In this document: piece by piece, positions 51,266 through 59,863 of the stretch
How positions within the stretch are numbered: position 1 is the stretch's first letter
How the letters are laid out: every line of letters begins with the position of its first letter
Assembly: GCF_016756535.1 (NCBI RefSeq)
Contig: NZ_AP023247.1
Coordinates: forward strand, 5,890,501-5,954,500
Length of the DNA: 64,000 nucleotides
Direction of reading: 5' to 3'
DNA from: Mesorhizobium sp. 131-2-1
Lineage (GTDB): Bacteria > Pseudomonadota > Alphaproteobacteria > Rhizobiales > Rhizobiaceae
The notes under the pieces: generated by a model
Seen by the model: the letters and a program-made list of their open reading frames with translations, nothing else
What the model was told of the DNA's origin: nothing
Databases searched by the model: none
Made by a program: the position numbers and the translations under genes

Positions 51266-53260
51266 TCAGCGCTCGGGCAATCCCGCCAGCTTCAAGGCTT
51301 CGACCACCTGGTCTGCCCATTCCGGCGTGTTCCGGAAGATAGGCAGCGACCGGAATCGCTCGATCGTGAAACTCGGCTGGGCGGCCAGGAGCTTTTGCGC
51401 GGCCCAGCGGGCGGTCTCCAGGTCGCCGCCCATCGCCGACCAGGCGGCGAGATAGCGATAGGACGTGATGATGTCGGGGTGGGCGGCGATGACCTCACGG
51501 GCGATCGCGACGGCCTGGGAAAGGGAGCCCGTCTTGGCCAAGGCGTAGCCCATTCCCAGTCTCACGGCGAACGCGAACGGATCCATTGGGCTCAGCGCCA
51601 TCGCTCGCTGGAACCGGTCCGGGGCCAGGGCGGCTTCGCCTGTGTAGATTGCGATCCAGCCATGGCGTGCCCATGCCCAAGCATTGTTCGGATCGAGCGT
51701 GAGCGCCTTTTCGATGAAGGTGGCGGCGCGCTCCTGGTCGCCGCCCATGCTCAATGCCGCGCCGGCGGCGGTCAACGCGGTTGGATCGTCGCCGATCGAG
51801 CCGGCTGCCTCGACCGCCGCGACCGCCTTTTCCAGCTCCCTTTCCGGCTGCTCGGCCCACAGAAACACGGCGTTCGAGGCGTGGCACCATGCTAGAAGGG
51901 CATGCGCACGACCATAGGCCGGATCGACGGCGATCGCTTTCTTGAGCAGCTCTATTGCCAGGTCGTTGGTGTCCTTGCGGCGGCCCCAAATGTTCGGATA
52001 GGCGCGCATGACGAAATCATAGGCCCTGAGGCTGGTCGGCGGCTTGCGCCTGGCCAGCTCGATCTCGGCGCCGCGGATGGCCGGATGGATGGCGCCGGCC
52101 ACCTGCGCCGCGATCCTGTCCTGGAACTCGAAAACGTCCTCGGTCGCACCCTCGTAGCGCTCGGACCATAATTGTGTCCGCGTCTCGGCATCGACCAGCT
52201 GCACGGAAATGCGCAGCCGATTGCCGCCCCGCCGAACGGTGCCTTCGACCACGTAGGCGACGCTGAGTTCCCGGCCGACCTCGCGCACGTCGGCGAAGCG
52301 GCCCTTGTAGGTGAAGGCGGACTGGCGCGCGATGACGAAGAAGTCCCGGATGCGGGAAAGCGCGGCGGTGATCTCCTCGACAACGCCGTCGGCAAAATAC
52401 TCGTCCTCCGCCCCGCCGAGATTGTCGAAAGGCATCACCGCCACCGACGGTTGGTCATGTGGTCTCGCCGGCGTGGGGATAGGCTGAGGCGGCTGGGCGG
52501 TGTCGTGCGCCGACGCGGTCTGGCGATTTCCGCCCCGCGTCTGCAGCGACGCCGCCAGTGACAGCGTCTGTGCCTCGGGTTCCACGCCCAGATGCTTCTT
52601 CAGCAGCGCGCGGCAGGTCTCGAACTGACGCAAGGCCGCGTTTTCGTGGCCCCTCGCAGCGTAGATGCGCATCAACGCCCGATGCGCCGGCTCGGCGGCC
52701 GGATCCGAGGCAAGCAGCCTTTCGGCAAGCCGTTCGCAAGCCGCTTCGTCTGCGGATCCGGCTTCGAGCTTCTCCAGGCTCAGGCGCTCCGCCAGTTGCT
52801 GCGCCTTCTGCCGGTATCTGACCTGGTATGGGCTGAACCATTCATCCAGTCCGTCTGGAATGGCCTCCCCCGCGAGCACATCACCGCGATAGAGGTCGGC
52901 GGCAAAGGCGAGGTCCGTCGTCCCGCTTTCGGCGAGCTTCCGCTCGAAGAGCCAGATGTCGGCTTCGTCCGGGCCGGCCGTCAGCGCAACCGTTTCCTGA
53001 TCCCCGTCGATGGAAATGGCTGCATTGCCGGCGGCGGGAAACCACCGCCGGATGTCGGCCAGCGCCTGGCGCAGGCTGTTGCGCGACTGCGCATCGCCTC
53101 GTCCCGGCCAAAACCCTTCGCAAAGCCGTTCGCGAGTGGCGCCGCGGCGACCCGCCAGGACCAGGGCGGCAAAAAGCAGCGCCGACTTGCGCGTTGCGAA
53201 GCGGACGGGCTGGCCCTCTCCGGACATCACTTCGAGACCGCCAAGCAACCGGATACGCAC
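51266..53260 (-). CDS. BTAD/TolB-like/TPR regulator, paralogue
   Basis: A 664-residue protein of the same architecture as 48955-50976: a short winged-helix N-terminus (MRIRLLGGLEVMSGEGQPVR, EGFWPGRGDAQSRNSLRQAL), a BTAD-type helical domain (about 90-240), TolB-like region (VAVMPFDNLGGAEDEYFADG, VAYVVEGTVRRGGNRLRISV) and C-terminal TPRs. GTG start with GAGAGGG. Higher GC than the neighbouring gene, perhaps an older resident. Its targets are unknown. Confidence 0.85.
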   Translation of the reverse strand: MRIRLLGGLEVMSGEGQPVRFATRKSALLFAALVLAGRRGATRERLCEGFWPGRGDAQSRNSLRQALADIRRWFPAAGNAAISIDGDQETVALTAGPDEADIWLFERKLAESGTTDLAFAADLYRGDVLAGEAIPDGLDEWFSPYQVRYRQKAQQLAERLSLEKLEAGSADEAACERLAERLLASDPAAEPAHRALMRIYAARGHENAALRQFETCRALLKKHLGVEPEAQTLSLAASLQTRGGNRQTASAHDTAQPPQPIPTPARPHDQPSVAVMPFDNLGGAEDEYFADGVVEEITAALSRIRDFFVIARQSAFTYKGRFADVREVGRELSVAYVVEGTVRRGGNRLRISVQLVDAETRTQLWSERYEGATEDVFEFQDRIAAQVAGAIHPAIRGAEIELARRKPPTSLRAYDFVMRAYPNIWGRRKDTNDLAIELLKKAIAVDPAYGRAHALLAWCHASNAVFLWAEQPERELEKAVAAVEAAGSIGDDPTALTAAGAALSMGGDQERAATFIEKALTLDPNNAWAWARHGWIAIYTGEAALAPDRFQRAMALSPMDPFAFAVRLGMGYALAKTGSLSQAVAIAREVIAAHPDIITSYRYLAAWSAMGGDLETARWAAQKLLAAQPSFTIERFRSLPIFRNTPEWADQVVEALKLAGLPER

Positions 53261-53430
53261 GACCCCTCTCCAGATTTCGAACGCGCCAGCAGAATAGCAT
53301 CTTCGCCGGTCGCTTTAACGCAGATTTAACGGCGCCCCATCGGACTTCCCGCGATTGTTCACGCCCGGCTGAACAACCGCAAATCGCCCCCGTGACAAGC
53401 TGCGACCATAGTCTGGAACAGGAGAGCAAA

Positions 53431-53679
53431 ATGGCTCACACGGAAGCTCACGCAGAGACCCGCACATCGAAACACCGGCTGCTTGGGAAAGCGTCGAACA
53501 AAATGGCAGCAGCAGTCGCAGCCTACACAGCCTGGCGGCGGACTGTTGCAGGGCGCAGGGCGTTAGCAGACCTGACGTCCGATCAGTTGAAGGACATCGG
53601 TTGTCAGGAGGTCCCCAGACCTACGTTCTTTGTAAGGGTCGGGGTCGGCCTCATGACGGACCTGATGTCGATGAGATGA
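53431..53679 (+). CDS. DUF1127-like protein, 82 aa
   Basis: MAHTEAHAETRTSKHRLLGK then AAYTAWRRTVAGRRALADLT and SDQLKDIGCQEVPRPTF: the R-x-AL-x-x-LTSDQLKDIG stretch is the DUF1127 hallmark. An AGGAG site precedes the ATG. The last 20 residues (VRVGVGLMTDLMSMR) are family-variable. It may be divergent with the regulator gene at 53260 and controlled by it; this is conjecture. Confidence 0.72.
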   Translation: MAHTEAHAETRTSKHRLLGKASNKMAAAVAAYTAWRRTVAGRRALADLTSDQLKDIGCQEVPRPTFFVRVGVGLMTDLMSMR

Positions 53680-53852
53680 GGCGGAACCAGATGGCAAAGG
53701 CGCTGCGAGCGCCGCCGGCAGGCAGGCAGGCAGAATTCAGCAAAAAATCAGCCGCCGTCGAGGACGAGAGGCAGATTTTGCGGCCATGCTTGCGGAACAG
53801 CCGGCGAGCAGTCGGTACCCACTGCCGCCGTGAACAATGGAGGTAGTCGATC

Positions 53853-54068
53853 ATGCACGTGAGGATCGATGCGCCGGTTGCGCCCACCACGCTGACGCGG
53901 GGGGAAGCACTTAGCATCCTTTCTGCGGGCGTTGCCTGTCCCTGCTGCGGCGAGGCCCATGAGATGTTGGCCTGGCTCTACCTGCTGACACCTTGCGAGG
54001 CGGGCGCGGAACCGCCCGCCGAACGCCCCCGCCCATGGCTTCGCCTGCGCAGCATGTTTCAGACTTGA
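53853..54068 (+). CDS. small Cys-rich protein, 71 aa
   Basis: MHVRIDAPVAPTTLTRGEAL, then the metal-type motif ACPCCGEAHEMLAWLYLLTP. GGAGG lies before the ATG. CPCCG-x-AH suggests a zinc or iron-sulfur site. No signal peptide. Family not recognised. Confidence 0.55.
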   Translation: MHVRIDAPVAPTTLTRGEALSILSAGVACPCCGEAHEMLAWLYLLTPCEAGAEPPAERPRPWLRLRSMFQT

Positions 54069-54131
54069 CCTCGCCTATGTCTGCCGCTCCCATGGACGAC
54101 GTGCAATTAGGCGTGTCGATGGGGCAAGGGC

Positions 54132-54329
54132 ATGGCGCTACGGATCGGCGGCGCGGTTCTCGATCTTGACCGGGGTACGCTCCGGCGTGACGGCGAGATC
54201 GTGCCGGTCCGGCCAAAGACCTTAGAGCTGCTTTCCTTCCTGACGCAATCCCGGCCGGGTGCTGAGCAAGAACGGCACCTTCAGATCAGCCCAGGAAAAT
54301 TCCCATTAAAGGCCCGATGCTCACCTTGA
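54132..54329 (+). pseudogene. truncated winged-helix (Trans_reg_C) gene
   Basis: MALRIGGAVLDLDRGTLRRD, EIVPVRPKTLELLSFLTQSR is the first half of an OmpR-type winged helix. After PGAEQERH the frame loses the recognition helix. It is the second such head-only remnant in this window (the other is at 19562). Confidence 0.6.
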
Positions 54330-54342
54330 GCGCGCTTGTGGC

Positions 54343-54483
54343 GTGCAATTCGAAAGTGTGTATACAGACAACTTCTTCGAACATCGCGGCCCGATCTATA
54401 TCAAGGACGAAAGGAGCAAGGGCTCGCTACAACTGATCCGGATGACCAGCCAAGCGAAAACCCTTGGCCCTCCTTCTGCATGA
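54343..54483 (+). CDS. possible 46-aa protein
   Basis: Frame from GTG 54343: MQFESVYTDNFFEHRGPIYI then KDERSKGSLQLIRMTSQAKT. The composition is protein-like with a plausible beta structure, but neither a family nor a good ribosome site is visible. It could be a fragment of a longer lost gene. Confidence 0.3.
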   Translation: MQFESVYTDNFFEHRGPIYIKDERSKGSLQLIRMTSQAKTLGPPSA

Positions 54484-54542
54484 AGGCGTGAGGCTGGCAT
54501 CAATGGCTGCTTGCGCCAAGCCCGGCGGGCCACCCCGCTCAT

Positions 54543-54655
54543 AAAAAGCCCGCCGGGCGAAGCCGGCGGGAGGGTTTACTGTGCCACCAGAGGTACGATC
54601 TGGCGAATAATCAACGGCTCGACCCGCCTTATGTTTCACCTGTCGCTAAAATGTG
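54543..54655. repeat. second copy of the 25862-25975 repeat, with terminator
   Basis: About 110 bp matching 25862-25975: stem CCCGCCGG (54549-54556) / CCGGCGGG (54563-54570) with a T-run on the minus strand, then TACTGTGCCACCAGAGGTAC and ending TCGCTAAAATGTGAAA. Confidence 0.7.
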
Positions 54656-54781
54656 AAATTGTTCCCGCGCCATTTTAGCTAAATTGAATGTGCCGACGAT
54701 GGCACCGGCAATGCCTACCACAGCTGCCTGCCCTGCTCGTCCACTCGGGTACGTCCGAACCCCAAAAGCGTGAACAGCCAT
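54629..54781 (-). CDS. possible 50-aa membrane-associated protein
   Basis: MAVHAFGVRTYPSGRAGQAA then VVGIAGAIVGTFNLAKMARE and an acidic end. One short hydrophobic stretch. No strong ribosome site, and the 3' end lies inside repeat sequence, so it is uncertain. Confidence 0.3.
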   Translation of the reverse strand: MAVHAFGVRTYPSGRAGQAAVVGIAGAIVGTFNLAKMAREQFHILATGET

Positions 54782-55055
54782 GGACGCATCGTCACGAAGG
54801 CTTTTGCGTTCGCGCAATGCTGATCCGGTTTCGCCGGGGTGCTCACCCTCTCGTTCACGGCGATACGGCGTCCGCTCTCAATTCCTTCTGGTGCAGCAGA
54901 TCAAACAGAATCTTCTTGCCGTGCTCAGCCGCGATGCTGGCAATCTCGGTCTGAAGGTCGGCGTCCGGTCTGTCGCCGTTGCTTCCTTCCCCCGGCGAAT
55001 TGCCAGGGCGATGGAGACGACACGGCCTTCAGATGGCATGCGGTAGTCCGTTTGA

Positions 55056-55134
55056 AACGTGAAGCCCGCCGCGCGGCAGCGGGCTTTTTCACAAGGTCGA
55101 GAGACATGGAGTGGGACGATGCAATCCGGCCGGC
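55056..55134 (-). ncRNA. R2 repeat copy c, weakened promoter
   Basis: Keeps the hairpin GCCCGCTGCC...GGCGGGC closed by GTGAA/TTCAC. The promoter (55141-55165, minus strand) has GGAAC and a 16-bp spacer but TGTT for CGTT. Transcription is therefore doubtful here; it may be a decaying member of the family. Confidence 0.35.
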
Positions 55135-55172
55135 ATTCGTAACAAGAGACGCGAGTTTTTGTTCCGACCGCC

Positions 55173-55469
55173 TCAACAACCTTGAACCGTTTTCTTTACC
55201 TGTCCTGGAGCCGCGGTTTTGGCGTCGGTGTTTTGCTGCCCAGGGGCTCCCTGCTTCGCACTGCCGGCCTGCTGACCGGGTGCACAGTCCTTCGCCGAGT
55301 TTGAATTGGTGGTACCGCTCGTTGTGGTCGAGTCGGTGGTCGGGATCGTTGTCGTGGTTGTCGTGGTCGTAGTGGAGGATCCGCTCGTGGTGCTGGTCGA
55401 CTGTGCAGCGGCGAGCCCGGCAGACATGGCAATCATGGCTGATGCGAGTAGAAGCCTTTTCATCATCAT
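55173..55469 (-). CDS. secreted Thr/Ser-rich protein, 98 aa
   Basis: Signal MMMKRLLLASAMIAMSAGLA, then a Thr/Ser-rich run (TTTTTTTTTIPTTDSTTTS), a Cys-containing middle (AKDCAPGQQAGSAKQGAPGQ) and a C-terminal KTVQGC. Probably periplasmic or surface located, perhaps glycosylated on threonine (inference). The 3' 130 bp is duplicated at 23858-24004 next to an IS91 remnant. Repeat R2 copy c lies just beyond its stop codon. Confidence 0.65.
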   Translation of the reverse strand: MMMKRLLLASAMIAMSAGLAAAQSTSTTSGSSTTTTTTTTTIPTTDSTTTSGTTNSNSAKDCAPGQQAGSAKQGAPGQQNTDAKTAAPGQVKKTVQGC

Positions 55470-55577
55470 CTCCTTGGGAGTCTGGGATGTCCCTTCGATT
55501 GCATAACCAGCCAGTCAGCGAAGGGTTCCTCCAACGTTTGAGCTTCGGGAAAGCGCCGGTCGCCACGGCACCCTCCC

Positions 55578-55727
55578 TCAAATGAAAACGCCCCCCGCCA
55601 AGACAACAGCGACCGATGCGGCGAAGGCAATCACGCGCGCATAGCCTGCCACAGTCACACCGCATTGGCCGGTTCCCTGGTGGGCACGGCTTCGCAACCG
55701 CGCCGAAGCACGTTGAAAAACGGTCAT
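55578..55727 (-). CDS. small tail-anchored-type protein, 49 aa
   Basis: MTVFQRASARLRSRAHQGTG then a hydrophobic C-terminal helix (VIAFAASVAVVLAGGVFI). ATG with AGGA 9 bases upstream. A single-span membrane protein of unknown role. Confidence 0.45.
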   Translation of the reverse strand: MTVFQRASARLRSRAHQGTGQCGVTVAGYARVIAFAASVAVVLAGGVFI

Positions 55728-55793
55728 GGGGATTCCTGTGTGAAAGGGTCGCGGGGGATTGCTGATTGCGCCGGCTCGCTCATAGTCGCAGCC

Positions 55794-56136
55794 ATGGTCG
55801 CGGGGCATGTTGAATTGGCGTTGTTTGAGCAGACGTTCGCCAATCCAGACGGCATGCATCAGCCGTTTCTATTCGATGTTCGCGTTGATGGTGACGTAGA
55901 GGTTCAGCGGATGGCGGCGATCAGGTATAGTGCAACCGGCACGGCGATAATTGTGATGGAGAAGTGCGGGGAACTTAGGTGCGCGCCGGGTGAATGGCGA
56001 CACGCGCTTTCTGGTTGAGGAGCTTGCCGCCTGGTACGCGTCACCACTTAGCGAGCAAGCGCGCGTTGACTATCACGGCACGGCGGTGACCCTGCTGGCA
56101 AATGTTCGCAGTGCTGGTCATTTCGCCCGTTCCTAG
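55794..56136 (+). pseudogene. hypothetical gene, apparently frameshifted
   Basis: First frame from ATG 55794: MVAGHVELALFEQTFANPDG through VRVDGDVEVQRMAAIRYSAT. From about 55990 a different frame reads VNGDTRFLVEELAAWYASPL and SEQARVDYHGTAVTLLANVR, ending at the IS5 edge. Together they look like one protein broken by a frameshift near 55985, then cut by the IS5 insertion. Confidence 0.4.
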
Positions 56137-56902
56137 GGCGTGGACTCAACGTGTCGCAGCCATATTCGGAGCGATGCGAGATTGAGGATGGCCAGGTAGT
56201 TGCGTGCGAGCTTGTCAAAGCGGGTTGCGGCCCGGCGGAATTGCTTGAGCCTGCAGAAGAAGCGTTCGATGCGGTTGCGCTCCCGGTAGAGCTCTGGCGG
56301 AACCACACGTTTATTCTTGACGTGACGGCGGGTTGGAATGTTGGCCGAGCCACCGGTTCTGGCAATGAGAGCAACCAACGGCCAGCTGTCGTAGCCTTTG
56401 TCAGCGACAAGCGCCTTTGCCGGCGGCAACCCTTCAATCAGCTGCGGGGCGATGGTCTTATCGGATGCCTTGCCCTCGGTGATAAGCAAACGGATGGGCA
56501 GACCATCCTGATCGACAAGGGCATGAACCTTGGTGCTTAGTCCGCCATGAGAACGGCCAATGGCGTTATCCGGACCCCCTTTTTACCGCCCGCGGCATGC
56601 TGGTGAGCGCGGATTATCGAACTGTCGATTAAGTGCAAAGACTGTGGTGACTTAGCCGCCAGGGCTTCAAACATCGCCAACCAGACACCTCTCTTGGCCC
56701 AGCGGTTGAAGCGATTGTAGACCGTGGTGTAGGGGCCATACCGTTCGGGCAGATCGCGCCAAGGCGATCCGGTCCTCAAAACGTAAAATATGCCATTTAC
56801 CACCCGCCGATCATCGACCCGCTTCTTGCCCAAACCGTGCGGCGGCAGAAGCGGCTCCACGATTTGCCATTCCGTCTCGCTTAGATCGTAGCGTGCCATC
56901 AT
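56133..56902 (-). CDS. IS5-family transposase, read by -1 frameshift
   Basis: Two overlapping frames. The first (from ATG 56902) reads MMARYDLSETEWQIVEPLLP through IDSSIIRAHQHAAGGKKG; the second, joined at the slippery run AAAAAGGGGG near 56570, carries LVDQDGLPIRLLITEGKASD and GYDSWPLVALIARTGGSANI to the DDE end (RNRIERFFCRLKQFRRAATR). This two-frame layout is typical of the IS427 group. Both halves are intact, so the element may be active. Confidence 0.85.
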
Positions 56903-56934
56903 CGCCTCCAAATCAAGGCGTTGAATTACTGCTT
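56137..56934 (-). mobile_element. IS5-family (IS427 group) element, about 0.8 kb
   Basis: Ends inferred from imperfect inverted repeats near GGCGTGGACTCAACG (left) and CAGTAATTCAACG (right, complement). The target duplication was not resolved by eye. Confidence 0.7.
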
Positions 56935-57513
56935 CAAACGTCGTGCAAGGGTTGAGTACGCGCTCTAGCCAGATCGGCGCGTTCCGTCACCGCATTGGAA
57001 ATGGCTCCGGCCTGAATGCTGAACGCAGCAGCTTGGAAAAACTGCCGTTCTTCTCGCTCTGGCCGGCTTAAATGCCCATCATGATCGACGGGTAGCAGGT
57101 CGAAATTTAGCCGCAACGTTGATTCCTACCGGCTTTTCGGCTTCGTCGATCAGCGCAACGATGTGATGCACTGGCGCAAGCAAATAGAAGATAGAAGGCA
57201 ATCCCGACCCCAAGCACTTCGCTGACATGATCGTCGAGGGCGATCTCGTCAGCGGGTAAGGTATTCAAGCTGGTATCGGGCCGGCATCGGCGTCTACGAA
57301 GCTAGTGAAATGGCCGCTGCAAAGGGGCGTAAGCAGCGGGCCTTGGGTATGGCCGAAGGATCTTTGGGGTGACACATAACCGGCTGGCAACTTCAACGAG
57401 GGAGATTTTTCTTTGTTCCTTTTGCCTAGCCGGTCCTTCTCCCGACCATTTGGCGCCGGTCCTCTCGTTCGCGCGGCCATGCCGAACGCGCCTGACGTTC
57501 GCTCGTTCGCTCA
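56935..57513. other. no gene supported
   Basis: About 580 bp downstream of IS5. A minus frame at 57302-57538 reads ISLVEVASRLCVTPKILRPY, reminiscent of a DNA-binding tail, but without a start or a full domain. Confidence 0.3.
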
Positions 57514-57918
57514 TTACGAAAGCAGCGCCCACGCCCAATACGCGCCAATTGCCATCTGAACGGCAAATGCCGTGAACCGCAGGCTCACCGCAATTTCGCT
57601 GGTCGAAACGAGATGGATAACCGACTGGACCAGGCGTGCCCCCAGCAGCTCATATGCTAGAGGGTCGGTGAGCGCCGTTCTAGATGTCATTATTGCAACG
57701 CCGAGCAAACCGCCAAAAATCGGAAGCCCTTCGATGCAGTTCGCATGAGCGCGCGCCAATCTCTGCATAAAGGGAGAGAGGCCGCCATTGTCAGGCGCAA
57801 ACCCATTGGCAGGCACCCTTCCGGAAACGACGAGATAGGTTCGGATCACTTCCATCACAATCAGTAAGATCAGTGCCCATGAGATTAATCCGACCAAACT
57901 GTAAGCAGTCGCAGACAT
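57514..57918 (-). CDS. MAPEG family membrane protein
   Basis: A 134-residue inner-membrane protein with four hydrophobic helices. The family segment QRLARAHANCIEGLPIFGGL is clear, as is the C-terminal FTAFAVQMAIGAYWAWAL. MAPEG proteins include glutathione-dependent enzymes; bacterial members of this subtype have unknown activity. The ATG start at 57918 gives the normal length. It is transcribed alone. Confidence 0.82.
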   Translation of the reverse strand: MSATAYSLVGLISWALILLIVMEVIRTYLVVSGRVPANGFAPDNGGLSPFMQRLARAHANCIEGLPIFGGLLGVAIMTSRTALTDPLAYELLGARLVQSVIHLVSTSEIAVSLRFTAFAVQMAIGAYWAWALLS

Positions 57919-58309
57919 TGCGTCTCCCCCATTTGCCTCCCCGTCCTTTTAGCTGATCTGCTTTAGGTCGCGAGGGCGACGAGGTTCGGGTCAGTCATCA
58001 TACATTAGCCTTTGCTAAGTGATCACACCATACGTTTGGGTTTCGACTACCTAGTTTTGCTGCGGCGGACACTGTCCGCTGGGCCGGCGCCTATCCAGGC
58101 AATCTCCTAACGAGCGCCGCCGGCCGCCTCTAAACTCTTCCTGATTCAGATGATTAGTTCCGCGGCAGCTTGCGTATCTCCTGCCGGATCGGCCCGCCTC
58201 GATCGCGACTTGGTGCATAGAAGCGCGCGTTCGACTGCTGAACAGGGCATCCTTGCCATAGCGACGGATCAAGGCGGGCGACTTTACTTCGGCATGATGC
58301 GAACTATTT
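57919..58309. other. no gene supported; contains the displaced 5' part of the DUF3644 gene
   Basis: A short plus frame in this stretch ends LPQIAKTDIKPDVHAAIEDR near 58396 and looks like the N-terminus of the following gene in another frame. Otherwise no supported feature. Confidence 0.35.
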
Positions 58310-59245
58310 TTGCACCAGGCCCGCAGCGTATGCCACTCCCGCAAATCGCCAAGACCGACATTAAGCCCGACGTGCACGCTGCCATCGAAGACCGCAGTCC
58401 TCGTTTACAATAACAATATCCTTTCTACACGCACCGAAACATTTATCGTCCTCTCGATCATCGCGTGGACCTACCTCCTGCACGCTTGGCTGATCAGAGA
58501 GGGCGTCACCCCGGTGTATAAGAATGCTGATGGGACATCGGTTTTAGTCGATGGCCAGGAAAAGCTTTGGGAACTGAGCTACTGCATTGAGCGGCCGGAG
58601 GGGGGACTTTCAGCAGGCGAGAAAGCCAATCTGAAATATTTAATCGCGATCCGCAACGCGATTGAGCATCGTTCCGCCGAAGATATCAACGATGCGCTTC
58701 AGGGCAAGATACAGGCGAATGTGCTTAACTTTCTCAAGTACGCGAAGGAGAAGTTTGGCACCAAATACGACTTCTCGAACGAATTAGGGTTTGCCATTCA
58801 GCTTCAGGCGCTGACGCTGCAAGCTGCGAATGCGTTGAAAGCGGCGGCTCCCATCGCCAAATCTGTTGCGGCCGTAAACTTGCTTCTCGAAGGACCGATG
58901 ACGCAGGCCGAATTTAATGACCCAGCCTACTCGTTCCGCGTCTACGTCGTGCCGAAGGTCGTCAACAACGTGAAGAAGGCGGACCAAGCCGTGATCTTCA
59001 GTTCTGTCGGCTCGGATGTCGAAGTAGCAATCAAGCTCGTTGAGAGGCCAAAGTACCGGATGACGGAAGCAATCAAGGAGCTGTTGGACGATCATGGACT
59101 CACCGTCTCCAGCTACGAGTTCCAGCAGGCGTGGAGGCTCAACGACCTGAAGAATCCATCCAAGGGCCTGTCGGTCCAACTCGGCGGACAGTGGTTCTGG
59201 TATCAAGAAGGCATCGACAAGATCAGGGACATCCTATCCGCATAA
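58310..59245 (+). CDS. DUF3644 protein with HEPN-like R-x4-H motif
   Basis: A 311-residue cytoplasmic protein of the DUF3644 family (core VYNNNILSTRTETFIVLSII; later KVVNNVKKADQAVIFSSVGS). The segment LIAIRNAIEH contains R115-x4-H120 with Asn after the Arg, the hallmark of HEPN ribonucleases. The longest frame starts at a TTG in atypical sequence, and the true N-terminus appears to lie in another frame (KTDIKPDVHAAIEDR, near 58396), so either a frameshift or a different start exists. HEPN proteins often act in toxin or defence systems; two HTH regulators lie next to it. Role inferred. Confidence 0.65.
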   Translation: MHQARSVCHSRKSPRPTLSPTCTLPSKTAVLVYNNNILSTRTETFIVLSIIAWTYLLHAWLIREGVTPVYKNADGTSVLVDGQEKLWELSYCIERPEGGLSAGEKANLKYLIAIRNAIEHRSAEDINDALQGKIQANVLNFLKYAKEKFGTKYDFSNELGFAIQLQALTLQAANALKAAAPIAKSVAAVNLLLEGPMTQAEFNDPAYSFRVYVVPKVVNNVKKADQAVIFSSVGSDVEVAIKLVERPKYRMTEAIKELLDDHGLTVSSYEFQQAWRLNDLKNPSKGLSVQLGGQWFWYQEGIDKIRDILSA

Positions 59246-59541
59246 GTGTTGGCGAATGACGGCCGCGTCGGCTCGAAACTTCAATGGGGTCAGTTCGCCA
59301 TCGGACCCGCTAAAAGCGGAACTGCGCGTACTGAGTTAACGGCAGGTTTCCGTCGCTCAGCGATTCAACCTGAATGACGGCAACGTGCCGCAAGCCGTCG
59401 TTGAAGTCATCCTGTATTTGACGGCAGCTATTCGATCCTCGGCGCCAGGAGCAGACCGTCCGCTTCCGGCTCAAAAACAGCCGTAAGTCGGTTGCTGCAA
59501 CGGCTCACTCAACGCGTTGGTGACGAGTACTAACTGGATAT

Positions 59542-59778
59542 TCACGCCTGAGGATCCAAGAGCCGCACACCCTCACCCTTTTGACCAGCGGACAAGAATT
59601 CGATCCCCGCTTTTGTCAAAGCAGCCTCAATGGCCTGCAAAGTACTGATCCGGGAATCGACCTTGCCGTTTTCCAATCGGGTGAGCGCATTCAGCGAAAC
59701 AATTGCCTTGTCAGCAAGCTCCTGCTGCGACCAACCAAGCAAAGCTCGTGCGGCTCGAATCTGTCGTGGACTGACCAT
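59542..59778 (-). CDS. XRE-family HTH regulator, 78 aa
   Basis: MVSPRQIRAARALLGWSQQE then LADKAIVSLNALTRLENGKV: a complete short HTH (XRE) domain with no other domain. Divergent from the second HTH gene. The short C-terminal tail (GQKGEGVRLLDPQA) resembles antitoxin-type regulators. A perfect palindrome lies 53 bp upstream of its start. Confidence 0.8.
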   Translation of the reverse strand: MVSPRQIRAARALLGWSQQELADKAIVSLNALTRLENGKVDSRISTLQAIEAALTKAGIEFLSAGQKGEGVRLLDPQA

Positions 59779-59830
59779 GAGCCCACAATCGGCAGACCGA
59801 TTTTCTTCGCCACATATAGGGTTATTTTAA

Positions 59831-59842
59831 ACCTTATAAGGT
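59831..59842. promoter_or_regulatory. perfect 12-bp palindrome between divergent HTH genes
   Basis: ACCTTATAAGGT in a run of A/T, 53 bp from the left gene start and 22 bp from the earliest start of the right gene. A good operator candidate for one or both HTH proteins. Confidence 0.6.
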
Positions 59843-59863
59843 ATATTAAATAGCGATCTGGCG

